Assembly: GCF_944393015.1 (NCBI RefSeq) | Contig: NZ_CALXYQ010000003.1 | Coordinates: 91,319-155,318 of the forward strand | Direction: 5' to 3' | Length of the DNA: 64,000 nucleotides | Origin: an uncultured Brachyspira sp. | GTDB taxonomy: Bacteria > Spirochaetota > Brachyspiria > Brachyspirales > Brachyspiraceae | In this document: positions 10,120 to 19,235 of the stretch, one piece after another | How positions within the stretch are numbered: position 1 is the first letter of the stretch | Layout: the number at the start of each line of letters is the position of its first letter | Position numbers and translations under genes: made by a program | Notes under the pieces: generated by a model | What the model was told of the DNA's origin: nothing | Seen by the model: the letters and a program-made list of their open reading frames with translations, nothing else | Databases searched by the model: none

Positions 10120-10563
10120 ATGGAAGACATTTTTATAGGAAAATTAATTAAAGAACTGCATACAACTTTAGATAATAGATTTAATAGATTTTTAGATAAG
10201 CATAAACTTACATCTTCACAGATGGATATACTGATGTTTCTTTATCATAATGAAGAAAAAGTTATAAATCAAAGAGATATAGAAAATTTTTTGGGTTTAA
10301 GCAATCCTACAATAGCAGGTACTTTATATCGTCTCGAAAAAAAGGGGTTTATAAAAAGAAAAGTAAGCTTGGAAGATAAAAGGTATAAGGAAATTTATCT
10401 TACTCAAAAAAGTAAAAAATTGAAAGAAATTGTATTTGAAGACATAAGAAAAAATAATGAAGTTATGTTTTCCAATATGTCCGATGAGGAAAAAGAAACT
10501 TTAGTTTTTATAATACAAAAACTTCTTAGTAATATACAAGATAAAGATAATACTTTTAACTAG
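10120..10563 (+). CDS. MarR family transcriptional regulator
   Basis: The 147-residue product has the MarR winged-helix layout. There is an N-terminal dimer helix (IGKLIKELHTTLDNRFNRFL), the recognition region INQRDIENFLGLSNPTIAGTLYRLEKKGFI, and a wing with the KRKVSLEDKRYKEIYLT motif typical of the family (the DxRxK type signature). A second C-terminal helix completes the dimer interface. A strong AGGAAG ribosome site precedes the ATG. It lies 72 bases after oppA and in the same direction, so it may act on neighbouring genes, but no clear operator was identified. The signal it senses is unknown. Confidence 0.9.
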   Translation: MEDIFIGKLIKELHTTLDNRFNRFLDKHKLTSSQMDILMFLYHNEEKVINQRDIENFLGLSNPTIAGTLYRLEKKGFIKRKVSLEDKRYKEIYLTQKSKKLKEIVFEDIRKNNEVMFSNMSDEEKETLVFIIQKLLSNIQDKDNTFN

Positions 10564-10593
10564 CTTTATATGAGGTAAATACAAATAAGAGTT

Positions 10594-11397
10594 ATGCATT
10601 CTATTGAAGTTGATAAAAAAGCTAAAAAAATATTATTCAATTATTTCTGGAAAAACGGCTGGATAGATGATAGTAAAATGCATATAAATGAAGAAGATTT
10701 TTTATATGCAAAAGAAAAAGGCTTGATGTTTGACTTTTCAAAAGAAATTATTAAATATGATGATCTTATAAAAAATATATATATTCTAATAAAAGAAATT
10801 GATTTTAATAATACAGTCAAAGCCTTTTTATGCAGTTTATCATCTAGGGCTATTCATTTAAGAAGTTTCATATCTAGTTATTATTTATCTAAAAAAATGA
10901 TGTCTTATGATTTTTCAAACACTGAAAATATAGAAAAAGAATTTTATAATAAATACAATATTATGATAGATGATTTTCATTTAGAATATCAGAATGTTTA
11001 TAATTTTGAGAAGTATAAATGGGGCGGAGTGAGACTTGAACAATTATCTTATATTTATTTTGATTTAAGAGAGTTTAGTAAAATTGATTTTGAGTTCAAT
11101 CCTACAAAAGAAGATATAAATATTTTTAATGCTATATTAGAAAGAATAGATTCTTATAATATAAAAAATGATTCTGCAAATAAAATGCAAAATATATTAA
11201 AGGATATATTGAAATCATCAAAAGCTGAAAGAATTATTCTTTTGGAAATACTTGCATATTTAGATATTTTAGAAGCCAAAGAAGAAAGAGACTATAGATA
11301 TACAGAATTATCAGAAAAGCTAATGAATTGGAGAGGGGGAGACTCCTATAATAAAGTTAATGCTAAAAATATATTCGGAAATTATTTACATATTTAA
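10594..11397 (+). CDS. Conserved hypothetical protein
   Basis: The 267-residue soluble protein was not recognised. It is largely helical, rich in Lys, Glu and Tyr, and has no signal peptide or membrane segment. The middle contains a short conserved-looking KWGGVRLEQLSYIYFDLREF segment, and the C-terminal half is predicted to be helical (residues about 180-245). It starts 30 bases after the marR gene and is probably co-transcribed with it. Its stop codon overlaps the stop of the convergent membrane protein gene on the other strand, sharing 11394-11397. Confidence 0.7.
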   Translation: MHSIEVDKKAKKILFNYFWKNGWIDDSKMHINEEDFLYAKEKGLMFDFSKEIIKYDDLIKNIYILIKEIDFNNTVKAFLCSLSSRAIHLRSFISSYYLSKKMMSYDFSNTENIEKEFYNKYNIMIDDFHLEYQNVYNFEKYKWGGVRLEQLSYIYFDLREFSKIDFEFNPTKEDINIFNAILERIDSYNIKNDSANKMQNILKDILKSSKAERIILLEILAYLDILEAKEERDYRYTELSEKLMNWRGGDSYNKVNAKNIFGNYLHI

Positions 11398-12593
11398 TTT
11401 ATATACATTATTGGCATAACAAAACATACAAATACAGAAAATACCAAATATACATATACAAACATTATAGGTTTATTATCTATAACTATATTTAATGTAT
11501 TATTATCCTCTCTGTTTTGAAATGAACTTATAAAAGATTTAATAGTATTTATAGAAATCAATATTAAATGTATGAAAAATATTATATTCAAAATGATTAA
11601 TGTTAATTTATTCGGGGTGAGTCCGTAATTTACTATTCTATATATAGTTGCTGTGATAGTTAATATATCGAAAAGTAATGCAAATATTGGAACTATAAGA
11701 TACATTGCTTTTATAAATATATTCGATTTTTTTTCCATTCTTGTAAACATTAAATTAATTATAGTTAATGATAGAATTATATTATATAATATGTATACAA
11801 ATCTATTATCATATGGTCTTGATTCATAAGGAAGTATAAGAAACATCATTATAAATATAGTGAATAGATTAATCACTAAAATGAATCTTGAAATATACAT
11901 TGATATTATAGATTTAGTATTATTATATATTTTATATGCTATAAACGGTACGAATCCATACAAAAATATTATAAGACATATAACAATTTTTGCTATTGTA
12001 AATCCAATATCTGTTGATGATGAAAATAATGCTGCTATAGAAAATCCAACAATAAAAAGTCCGTAAAATAATATAGCCAAAATTGTACTGCTTCCTGTAT
12101 TAAGTATTAAAAACCAGGTAAAAGTATCTCCGAATGAAGTAAAAAAGTCAGATATAGAATCAGTATCCATTACATTAAATGAATTGTATGAAAGCATCAT
12201 TATTACGAAAAAGATAATATTAAAAAATATAATTCTATTTGCTAATATTTGAAAGTCTGGAGTATCGAAAGGAGGCATATAAACATAATTAAAAAATATA
12301 TTAGAAAAACTTGCAATCAAAGATATAAATAAAAATGATAAGAATGTAATTAAAATAAGTTTTTTATTTAAATTATTTAAATGAAAAACTATAGTAAAAC
12401 AAAATATATAAAAACTAATAAAGAAATGTATATTTAAAAATATTGGAAGTATATAGTTTTCATCTATATTTTTTAATGTAATTATATAAATACATGTAGG
12501 AATAGTTGATATTGCTGCTATTAATATATATTGTAATGTTTTTAAATAATTTTTCTTCTTTGTATTATTTTGAGTAGTTAAATTATTATTCAT
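11394..12593 (-). CDS. Polytopic membrane protein of unknown function
   Basis: The 399-residue protein has about eleven hydrophobic segments with short charged loops. It begins with a 15-residue polar N-terminus rich in Asn, Thr and Lys. No transporter or enzyme motif was recognised. The SD GGGAG precedes the ATG, and a plausible promoter lies in the intergenic region. The gene converges with the hypothetical protein at 10594 and their stop codons overlap. It is clearly a real coding region because the frame is long and open in very AT-rich DNA, but function cannot be given. Confidence 0.75.
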   Translation of the reverse strand: MNNNLTTQNNTKKKNYLKTLQYILIAAISTIPTCIYIITLKNIDENYILPIFLNIHFFISFYIFCFTIVFHLNNLNKKLILITFLSFLFISLIASFSNIFFNYVYMPPFDTPDFQILANRIIFFNIIFFVIMMLSYNSFNVMDTDSISDFFTSFGDTFTWFLILNTGSSTILAILFYGLFIVGFSIAALFSSSTDIGFTIAKIVICLIIFLYGFVPFIAYKIYNNTKSIISMYISRFILVINLFTIFIMMFLILPYESRPYDNRFVYILYNIILSLTIINLMFTRMEKKSNIFIKAMYLIVPIFALLFDILTITATIYRIVNYGLTPNKLTLIILNIIFFIHLILISINTIKSFISSFQNREDNNTLNIVIDNKPIMFVYVYLVFSVFVCFVMPIMYIN

Positions 12594-12741
12594 TTCATAA
12601 ACTCCCTAATTTGACTAATAATATATATCATAAACAAAAAAAATCAATGTAAATAATACAATCCTTTTTATTGAAAAAACTCTTTTTTTATATTAAACTT
12701 GAATAATTATAAATCATATCAAAAATATTAGGATTTGAAAT

Positions 12742-13599
12742 ATGTATAATAATATAGAAAATTATTTTTATGAGTTTTATAAAAAGTTGGAGAAAGATTC
12801 TGTATTAATGGCATTAGATTTTAATATGGATAATACATCATCAGAGAATTGTAAATTATATACTATAGATAAAAGTTATAAAGTAATAAAAAATGATATA
12901 ACAAATATTTTATCAGGATATTCATTCAATAATAATTTATTAGTTCATAATGGAAAATTGTATAATAAATCAGAAATTGATGATAATAAAGATCATATAA
13001 ATAAATTGATAAATGAAGCATTCAATAAAAATATATTGTATGGTATACCTTCATATTTTATAGATAATACTAAAAAAATTAATAAGGCTTTATTTTTAGA
13101 TAGAGACGGTGTTTTAATTGAAGATGTTGGATATATAGGAACTACCGACAGAGTAAAAATAAATTCAGATTTTATTGATATAGTTAAACATGCAAATGAT
13201 AAAGGATATATCACAATAGTAACAACAAATCAGGCAGGAGTATCATACAATTATTATACTAATGAAGATGTGAATAATGTTCATAGATATATATACGATG
13301 AATATAAAAATAAAGGTGCGATTATAGATGATTTTTATTATTGTCCTTATCATATTAAAGGTCATGTAGAACCTTATAATATAGTTTCTATGCTAAGAAA
13401 ACCTGAATGCGGGATGCATTTGCTTGCTTCAAAGAAATATAATATAGATTTATTTAATTCTTTTATGATAGGAGACAGAGATACTGATATTGTAAAAATA
13501 CCTTATCTTCGTACATTATTAGTTGCAACTGATGTTTATGATATAGAAAATAAAGAAAATATAGTAAAAGTAAATGATATATATAATATTATTAAATGA
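12742..13599 (+). CDS. HAD-superfamily phosphatase, GmhB/HisB-N type, with N-terminal extension
   Basis: Residues about 113-285 form a HAD-IIIA phosphatase with motif I KALFLDRDGVLIEDVGY, motif II IVTTNQAG, and motif IV MIGDRDTDI. The closest family is D-glycero-D-manno-heptose 1,7-bisphosphate 7-phosphatase and the histidinol-phosphatase domain. The zinc loop is only half kept. CPYH is present, but the second cysteine pair that usually precedes RKPxPGM is replaced by IVSMLRKPECGM. Residues 1-112 have no recognised domain and are absent from normal GmhB, which is about 180 residues long. The likely role is in sugar-nucleotide or surface-glycan precursor synthesis. The substrate is uncertain. 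AGGA precedes the ATG. Confidence 0.75.
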   Translation: MYNNIENYFYEFYKKLEKDSVLMALDFNMDNTSSENCKLYTIDKSYKVIKNDITNILSGYSFNNNLLVHNGKLYNKSEIDDNKDHINKLINEAFNKNILYGIPSYFIDNTKKINKALFLDRDGVLIEDVGYIGTTDRVKINSDFIDIVKHANDKGYITIVTTNQAGVSYNYYTNEDVNNVHRYIYDEYKNKGAIIDDFYYCPYHIKGHVEPYNIVSMLRKPECGMHLLASKKYNIDLFNSFMIGDRDTDIVKIPYLRTLLVATDVYDIENKENIVKVNDIYNIIK

Positions 13600-13619
13600 A
13601 TATCATTTATATAAAAATG

Positions 13620-13666
13620 GACTTATTTAAAAACTGCTTAAAAAATTATTAGTTTTTAAATAAGTC
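13620..13666. terminator. Bidirectional terminator between the HAD gene and cheA
   Basis: A perfect 16-base inverted repeat (arms 13620-13635 and 13651-13666) surrounds a 15-base loop. It lies between two convergent genes, 20 bases past the HAD stop and 19 bases past the cheA stop, and can serve both. Confidence 0.85.
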
Positions 13667-13685
13667 TATTATATTTCAAGCAAAT

Positions 13686-16082
13686 TTATTGCTGTATTTC
13701 AGGTATTTCATTATTTTTTAATCTTTCAATAAAGCTTCTCAAATCGTTTTTATTACCTTGATTATTATTAACCTTTCCTCTTTCAATGATTCTCTTAGTA
13801 CCAAGACTTACTATTGTTTGTATATCTAAAATGAAGCTTACAGTACCATCTCCCAAAACAGTAGCACCAGCCAAACCTTCTGATTTTGTAATATTATCTT
13901 TAAGAGTTTTAATAACTATATCTTGTTCACCTATTAAGTTATTTACAAGTAATGCTACCTTTTTACCTTCAGAAGAAAGTATAACAGCATAGTAAGATTT
14001 TATATTATTGTATCTTGAAGGAAGTCTGAATAATTCTTTAATACTTAATACGTTGATAACATCATCTCTAACTTTAATAACTTCTATTCCTTCCAATTCC
14101 TGAATATCTTTAACATCTATTTTTACAGTTTCTAATATACTGTTAATAGGAACCGCATAATATTCTTTTTCAGCATCAACTATAAGAGCCTGAATAATTG
14201 CAACAGTAAGAGGGATTCTTAGGAAGAAAGTAGAACCTTTTCCCCATTCTGTTTCTATACCTACAGTACCATTGATTTTCTCCAAACTTTTCTTAACAAC
14301 GTCCATACCAACACCCCTTCCGGATACATTGGTAATTTTAGCAGCAGTAGAGAAACCAGGAGCAAATATATATTCAAGCATTTGTCTTTCTGAAAGTTTA
14401 GCATCAGCAGATACAAGTCCTTTTTTAACGGCACTTTCAAATATTTTCTGAGGTATCATTCCTTTACCATCATCAGATATTTTTATGATGATCAAGTTAC
14501 CTTCATGCGAAGCACTCAAAACAACAGTACCTGTTCTAGGCTTTCCAGCTTTTTCTCTATCTTCAGGAAGTTCTATACCATGGTCCATAGCATTTCTTAT
14601 GATGTGTACTAATGGGTCAACTAATACTTCAATAACGGATTTATCTAATTCAGTTTCCTCTCCGTACATTTCTAATTTTACTTCTTTACCTAAATCTCTT
14701 GATAAATCTCTTATAAGACGTGGGAATCTGTTGAAAGTTTGAGCTATAGGGAGCATCCTGATTTTCATTACAGTTTCTTGGAGTTCATTTGTTACCCTTG
14801 TAAGAAGCTGATAAGAGTTTCTAAACCTGTCTAAAGTATTTTTAAACTCTTCTTCCATTTTTACAAATTCATTTAATTTATTATTGAATCCGTCAATATA
14901 TGTATTTCTGATTTCTTTAGCTTCTTTTTTCTGTAAATGCTCTTCAAATTTTCTAAGTATCTGAACAATACTATCTCTATAATATCTTTTTACTTCATTT
15001 ATACCAGTACCTATAATTTTTTGATATGAAGTAAGATCATCGTCATACTGTACATAAGAACTTTTATTTGTTACAAGCTCTCCAACTTGGTTCATCATAG
15101 CATCAATTCTGTCACTTTCTACCCTTAAGAATGAGCTTTGTCTTTCTACTTTATGATCTTTACCGCCTTTACCAGCATCAGGTTTTTTAGCGGCACCTGA
15201 AGGAGCAGAAGCTTCTTTTGCTTTTTGGGCTTCTTCCTTCTGTTTTTTCTCTTGAAGGAATTTCTCATATTCTTCAAGTATTATTTCTTCTATTGATATT
15301 TCTTTAGTAACATCTGGTAAAGTAATAGCATCTATTATTGTTTGATCTTCTTTAATAGCTGCTAGTATATAAGTTACATGTTCATAAAACTCATCGCCTT
15401 CCAAAGCTTCAAGAGGAGGTATGCTTCCCATTATTTCGCCTACATCTTTTAATGCAACGAATACTTGAACCCCGCCTACAGTTCTCATAGGGCTTTCAGG
15501 ATCGAAACTTACATGAACTAATTTTGTTTTAACATTTTCTTCTACATTATCCCTTATTATTCCTAATAAATCACTGTCATTTGGAAGAAGTTCATATTTA
15601 TTTATCTTTTTTTCAGCTTCAGGGGCAGCGGCAACAGGAGCATTTCCAGACGGAGCAGCATCATCTCCAGAAGATGGGGCAGGACCTTGTCCTAATTTCA
15701 TATTTTTGAAATCTTCTAATTTTTTGATTTCAGCTTCTATATCTCCGGAATATTCGCTTTCTTCGCTTGCAGTATTAATAAGGTCTTTTAATATATCTAT
15801 ACCTTTTAAAAGTACATCTATAGTAGCATCATCTACTTCTATTTTATTATTTCTTATTAAATCTAATAAGTCCTCAAATCTATGGGCATATTTTTGTGTT
15901 TCAACTAGTTCTACAGCACCGGCACTTCCTTTTAAAGTATGAACGGCCCTAAATATTTCCTGTATTGCATCAACATTGTTTCTTTCATTATCCAAAATAA
16001 GAATATTTTGTTCAAGTCTATCCAGCATTTCAAATGCTTCTTCAAAGAAATCTTTAAGCAGACTTTTTATATAATCATCCAT
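13686..16082 (-). CDS. cheA: Chemotaxis histidine kinase CheA
   Basis: CheA autophosphorylates in response to chemoreceptors and passes the phosphate to CheY and CheB. The 798-residue protein has all expected domains. These are an Hpt domain with phospho-accepting His48 in AVHTLKGSAGAVE, a Pro/Ala/Gly linker near 135-155, a response-regulator docking P2 region near 160-280, and a second Glu/Lys-rich linker. They are followed by the P3 dimer helices (about 320-440), the HATPase domain with DPLVHIIRNAMDHGIE, DDGKGM and GRGVGMDVV, and a C-terminal CheW-like receptor-coupling domain. No other che gene is adjacent, so it stands alone here. It converges with the HAD gene across a shared terminator. 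Confidence 0.97.
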   Translation of the reverse strand: MDDYIKSLLKDFFEEAFEMLDRLEQNILILDNERNNVDAIQEIFRAVHTLKGSAGAVELVETQKYAHRFEDLLDLIRNNKIEVDDATIDVLLKGIDILKDLINTASEESEYSGDIEAEIKKLEDFKNMKLGQGPAPSSGDDAAPSGNAPVAAAPEAEKKINKYELLPNDSDLLGIIRDNVEENVKTKLVHVSFDPESPMRTVGGVQVFVALKDVGEIMGSIPPLEALEGDEFYEHVTYILAAIKEDQTIIDAITLPDVTKEISIEEIILEEYEKFLQEKKQKEEAQKAKEASAPSGAAKKPDAGKGGKDHKVERQSSFLRVESDRIDAMMNQVGELVTNKSSYVQYDDDLTSYQKIIGTGINEVKRYYRDSIVQILRKFEEHLQKKEAKEIRNTYIDGFNNKLNEFVKMEEEFKNTLDRFRNSYQLLTRVTNELQETVMKIRMLPIAQTFNRFPRLIRDLSRDLGKEVKLEMYGEETELDKSVIEVLVDPLVHIIRNAMDHGIELPEDREKAGKPRTGTVVLSASHEGNLIIIKISDDGKGMIPQKIFESAVKKGLVSADAKLSERQMLEYIFAPGFSTAAKITNVSGRGVGMDVVKKSLEKINGTVGIETEWGKGSTFFLRIPLTVAIIQALIVDAEKEYYAVPINSILETVKIDVKDIQELEGIEVIKVRDDVINVLSIKELFRLPSRYNNIKSYYAVILSSEGKKVALLVNNLIGEQDIVIKTLKDNITKSEGLAGATVLGDGTVSFILDIQTIVSLGTKRIIERGKVNNNQGNKNDLRSFIERLKNNEIPEIQQ

Positions 16083-16235
16083 TTATACGCCCCATAAAAT
16101 TGAAAATCTTATTATATATTATCGTAAAAACCTAAAAATATCTATAGCAAATAATATTTTACTTGAAAATATTCTATTTTATTATATGATAAAAACAGTT
16201 AAATGTCTACTTTTTTATTTTAAAGGAGTTGGAAG

Positions 16236-17543
16236 ATGAAAATATGTATAATAGGTACAGGTTATGTAGGACTTATTACAGGTGCTTGTTTAGCAGAAAT
16301 GGGTAATTATGTTATATGTGTTGATAATGATGAAGAAAAATTAAAAAAACTTAAAAATGGTATTACCCCATTATATGAACCAGGTTTGGAAGAACTTATA
16401 GTTGCTAATGTTTCTGAAGGAAGATTGGAATTTACAGATGATTTAGATTATGCTGTGAAGCAGTCTATAGCTTGCTTTATTGCCGTTGGTACGCCTTCTG
16501 GAGATGATGGAAGCTGTGATTTGAGTTTTGTGCTTTCTGTGGCAAATGATATTGGAAAAGCTATGAATGGATATAAGGTTATAGTAGATAAATCAACTGT
16601 ACCTGTAGGCACACATAAATTAGTAGAAGACGAAATAAAAAAACATTATAGCGGTGAATTTGATGTAGTTTCAAATCCTGAGTTTTTAAAACAAGGTGCC
16701 GCTGTTGATGACTTTTTAAAGCCTGATAGGGTAGTTATAGGCTCCAACTCTGAAAAAGCTATAGATATAATGAGAGATATTTATAATCCTTTTACTAGAA
16801 CAGGAAATCCTATAATTATAATGGATGTACGTTCTGCCGAAATGACTAAATATGCCGCTAATGCTTTTCTTGCTACTAAAATATCTTTTGCTAATGAAAT
16901 TGCTAATATATGTGAAAAAGTAGGTGCTAATGCTGATTTAGTAAGAATCGGTATGTCTAGTGATAGGAGAATAGGAAATCAATTTTTATTTCATGGTTTA
17001 GGATATGGCGGAAGCTGTTTTCCAAAAGATGTACAGGCTTTGATAAAAACTGCATCTGATTATGGTATAGATTCTGATTTACTTAAAGCTACTCATCAAG
17101 TTAATGTGAATCAAAGAAAAATTTTTGTTGAAAAGATATTAAAATATTATAATAATGATATCAAGGATAAAACTTTCGCATTATGGGGATTAGCATTCAA
17201 GCCTAGAACTAATGATATGAGAGAAGCTCCTGCCATCACTATTATAAATATGCTTTTGGAGGCTGGTGCTAAAATTATGGCCTATGATCCTAAAGCTTTT
17301 GATAATGCCAAGTATATATTTGGTGATAAAATATATTATGCTGAAAACTCTTATGATGCTTTGAAAAATGCTGATGCTTTGATTTTAGTTACAGAATGGA
17401 ATGAGTTTAGAAGACCTAGTTTTGATAAAATAAAAGAGTTATTAAAAGAGCCTGTTATATTTGATGGAAGAAATCAATATGATAAAAAAAGAATGAAAGA
17501 AAGAGGTATTAAATACTTTTCATTAGGTGTAGCTGATAATTAA
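16236..17543 (+). CDS. ugd: UDP-glucose/GDP-mannose 6-dehydrogenase family protein
   Basis: The enzyme oxidises UDP-glucose to UDP-glucuronate with two NAD+ and supplies acidic sugars for surface polysaccharide. The 435 residues show the N-terminal Rossmann motif GTGYVG (7-12) and NAD contacts in STVPVGTH. The catalytic-cysteine segment GYGGSCFPKD and the C-terminal domain ALWGLAFKPRTNDMREAPA are also present. AAAGGAG stands correctly before the ATG. The motifs fit UDP-glucose 6-dehydrogenase best, but another UDP-sugar of the same family cannot be excluded. A metallophosphoesterase starts two bases after the stop, so the genes form an operon. Confidence 0.93.
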   Translation: MKICIIGTGYVGLITGACLAEMGNYVICVDNDEEKLKKLKNGITPLYEPGLEELIVANVSEGRLEFTDDLDYAVKQSIACFIAVGTPSGDDGSCDLSFVLSVANDIGKAMNGYKVIVDKSTVPVGTHKLVEDEIKKHYSGEFDVVSNPEFLKQGAAVDDFLKPDRVVIGSNSEKAIDIMRDIYNPFTRTGNPIIIMDVRSAEMTKYAANAFLATKISFANEIANICEKVGANADLVRIGMSSDRRIGNQFLFHGLGYGGSCFPKDVQALIKTASDYGIDSDLLKATHQVNVNQRKIFVEKILKYYNNDIKDKTFALWGLAFKPRTNDMREAPAITIINMLLEAGAKIMAYDPKAFDNAKYIFGDKIYYAENSYDALKNADALILVTEWNEFRRPSFDKIKELLKEPVIFDGRNQYDKKRMKERGIKYFSLGVADN

Positions 17544-17545
17544 TA

Positions 17546-18064
17546 ATGATATATTTTACTTCTGATACTCATTTTTTTTATATGCCAGGAAGTAGGAAGA
17601 ATTCATTTAATGATTATAATTCTATGCATAATTGTTTAATAAATAATTGGAATGAGAAAATAAATAAAGAAGATGATGTATATATAGTAGGTGATTTTTC
17701 TAATGATAAAGGATATTTCAAAACTACTGAATTATTAAAATCATTAAATGGAAATAAATACCTTATAAAAGGGAATAATGATAAATTTTTAGATAATGAT
17801 AAATTTGATAGAAAATTATTTAAATTTATCAAAGATTATCATATTTTGGATATTAAAAATTATAGTAGCATTATAAAAAAAATAGTTTTATTTCATTATC
17901 CTATATTAGAATGGGAAGGCTATTATAATAATACTATGCTTATACATGGACACTGGCATAAAGATAGAAAGTATCATCGTTTAGCATTTAATGCAGCATG
18001 TGATATTCATAATTTTAGCCCATTGTCTATTAATGAAATATTAGAAATGGTGCTAAATGGATAA
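17546..18064 (+). CDS. Metallophosphoesterase (calcineurin-like)
   Basis: The 172-residue cytosolic protein shows the ordered metal motifs of small calcineurin-like phosphoesterases. They are TSDTHF (D and H), VGDFSND (GD), GNND in place of the usual GNHD, FHYPILEW, and HGHWH. The Asn for His in the GNHD motif is seen in this subfamily. The substrate is unknown. The ATG starts two bases after ugd with no clear SD, and its 3' end overlaps the next gene by eight bases, so translation is probably coupled along the three-gene operon. Confidence 0.88.
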   Translation: MIYFTSDTHFFYMPGSRKNSFNDYNSMHNCLINNWNEKINKEDDVYIVGDFSNDKGYFKTTELLKSLNGNKYLIKGNNDKFLDNDKFDRKLFKFIKDYHILDIKNYSSIIKKIVLFHYPILEWEGYYNNTMLIHGHWHKDRKYHRLAFNAACDIHNFSPLSINEILEMVLNG

Positions 18065-19232
18065 TTATAAAGATATACTATTAAATAGACTTCATACTAC
18101 TATAAATCATAATAATGAAATAGAAAATGACTGCATTAGATTTTTAAGCTATGATATTACTATAGAACCTAAAATAATTCAGCTTGAAAAGAAAAAAAGT
18201 ATATTATGCACAGTATATTTCTATGTAAAAGCACCTCTTTTTGATAATGTATTTTTTGAATCTTCATCAAGTATAGCTTCAGATGAATATAAGGCTATAG
18301 AACTTTCATCTGATAATTTTGTATATTGTGCTTTGCATGGCATATTGGATTTTCTTTCAGGTATACATCATCATGAAATAGAAACTTCAATACTAGGAAA
18401 TAAAAAGCTTTTCACTGTATGCGAAAGTCCTATATTAGGTCTTGGAAATATAGAAAATAGTATAAATAATAAAGAAGATTTTTATAATGATTATGTTGGC
18501 TTTGATGAAAAAAACGGATATTCTAGTTTTTTATGGAATTCTATATATAAAGAAGTTCCTTTTATACTTGCTAATAATAGAGTAAGTTTTATAAAGACTT
18601 ATGCTGCTAAAATGCCTAATGATGATATTATAGTAGAATGTACAATAAATAATATTCAAAATAAGACATTAGAAAACTGCGTTCAAAATGAAATTATTAA
18701 ATGGGATAATAATGGAGAGTTCTTTTCTATAAAGCAATTTTTCTTTATACTGCAGTCGGATAGTACTTATATTAAATATCCTTATACAAAAGAGGAAATT
18801 GAATATTTTGTTATGGAGTATGTACTTGAGTTTGAGAAATGCGGTTTTAATTATGATGATTTTATCAAGAATATAAAAAACGTAATATCTGATGATAGTA
18901 TAAGAGAAGAAATGATGAATTTTATTCCTGAAATATGTGCAGAATATGCTTTTAAAGATGTTGTTTTTAATGATAGGGTAGATGTTTATATAGAAAATAA
19001 TCATTATAATATATTAAAAACACAATTTACAAGCTATAAATATATTGAAGATTCTCTTATAGATGGTTTTTCAAATAAGATTTTTAAAAAAGAAACTTTT
19101 AATGAATTAGTTCATATCAGTAATTCTTATCATATAATATATGAGGCTATGCAAAACGATAATAATATGAAAATGAATGATATATTTGTTTCTGTTGCTT
19201 TTAATTTCTCTAATGAATATAAATTTATATAA
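18057..19232 (+). CDS. Conserved hypothetical protein
   Basis: The 391-residue soluble protein was not recognised. It has no signal peptide or membrane helix. The N-terminal 170 residues alternate short strands and helices (ILCTVYFYVKAPLFDNVFFE and SGIHHHEIETSILGNKKLF). The C-terminal half is helical and acidic. It overlaps the metallophosphoesterase gene by eight bases and converges with the FUSC gene, leaving only a three-base gap. The start at 18057 is set by translational coupling, with GGTGCT-type sequence but no strong SD. Confidence 0.7.
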   Translation: MDNYKDILLNRLHTTINHNNEIENDCIRFLSYDITIEPKIIQLEKKKSILCTVYFYVKAPLFDNVFFESSSSIASDEYKAIELSSDNFVYCALHGILDFLSGIHHHEIETSILGNKKLFTVCESPILGLGNIENSINNKEDFYNDYVGFDEKNGYSSFLWNSIYKEVPFILANNRVSFIKTYAAKMPNDDIIVECTINNIQNKTLENCVQNEIIKWDNNGEFFSIKQFFFILQSDSTYIKYPYTKEEIEYFVMEYVLEFEKCGFNYDDFIKNIKNVISDDSIREEMMNFIPEICAEYAFKDVVFNDRVDVYIENNHYNILKTQFTSYKYIEDSLIDGFSNKIFKKETFNELVHISNSYHIIYEAMQNDNNMKMNDIFVSVAFNFSNEYKFI

Positions 19233-19235
19233 TCA

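Noticed and set aside
13786..15942. Plus-strand reading frames of 60-90 residues opposite cheA
   Set aside because: They are shadows of the cheA frame, without ribosome sites or recognisable domains.
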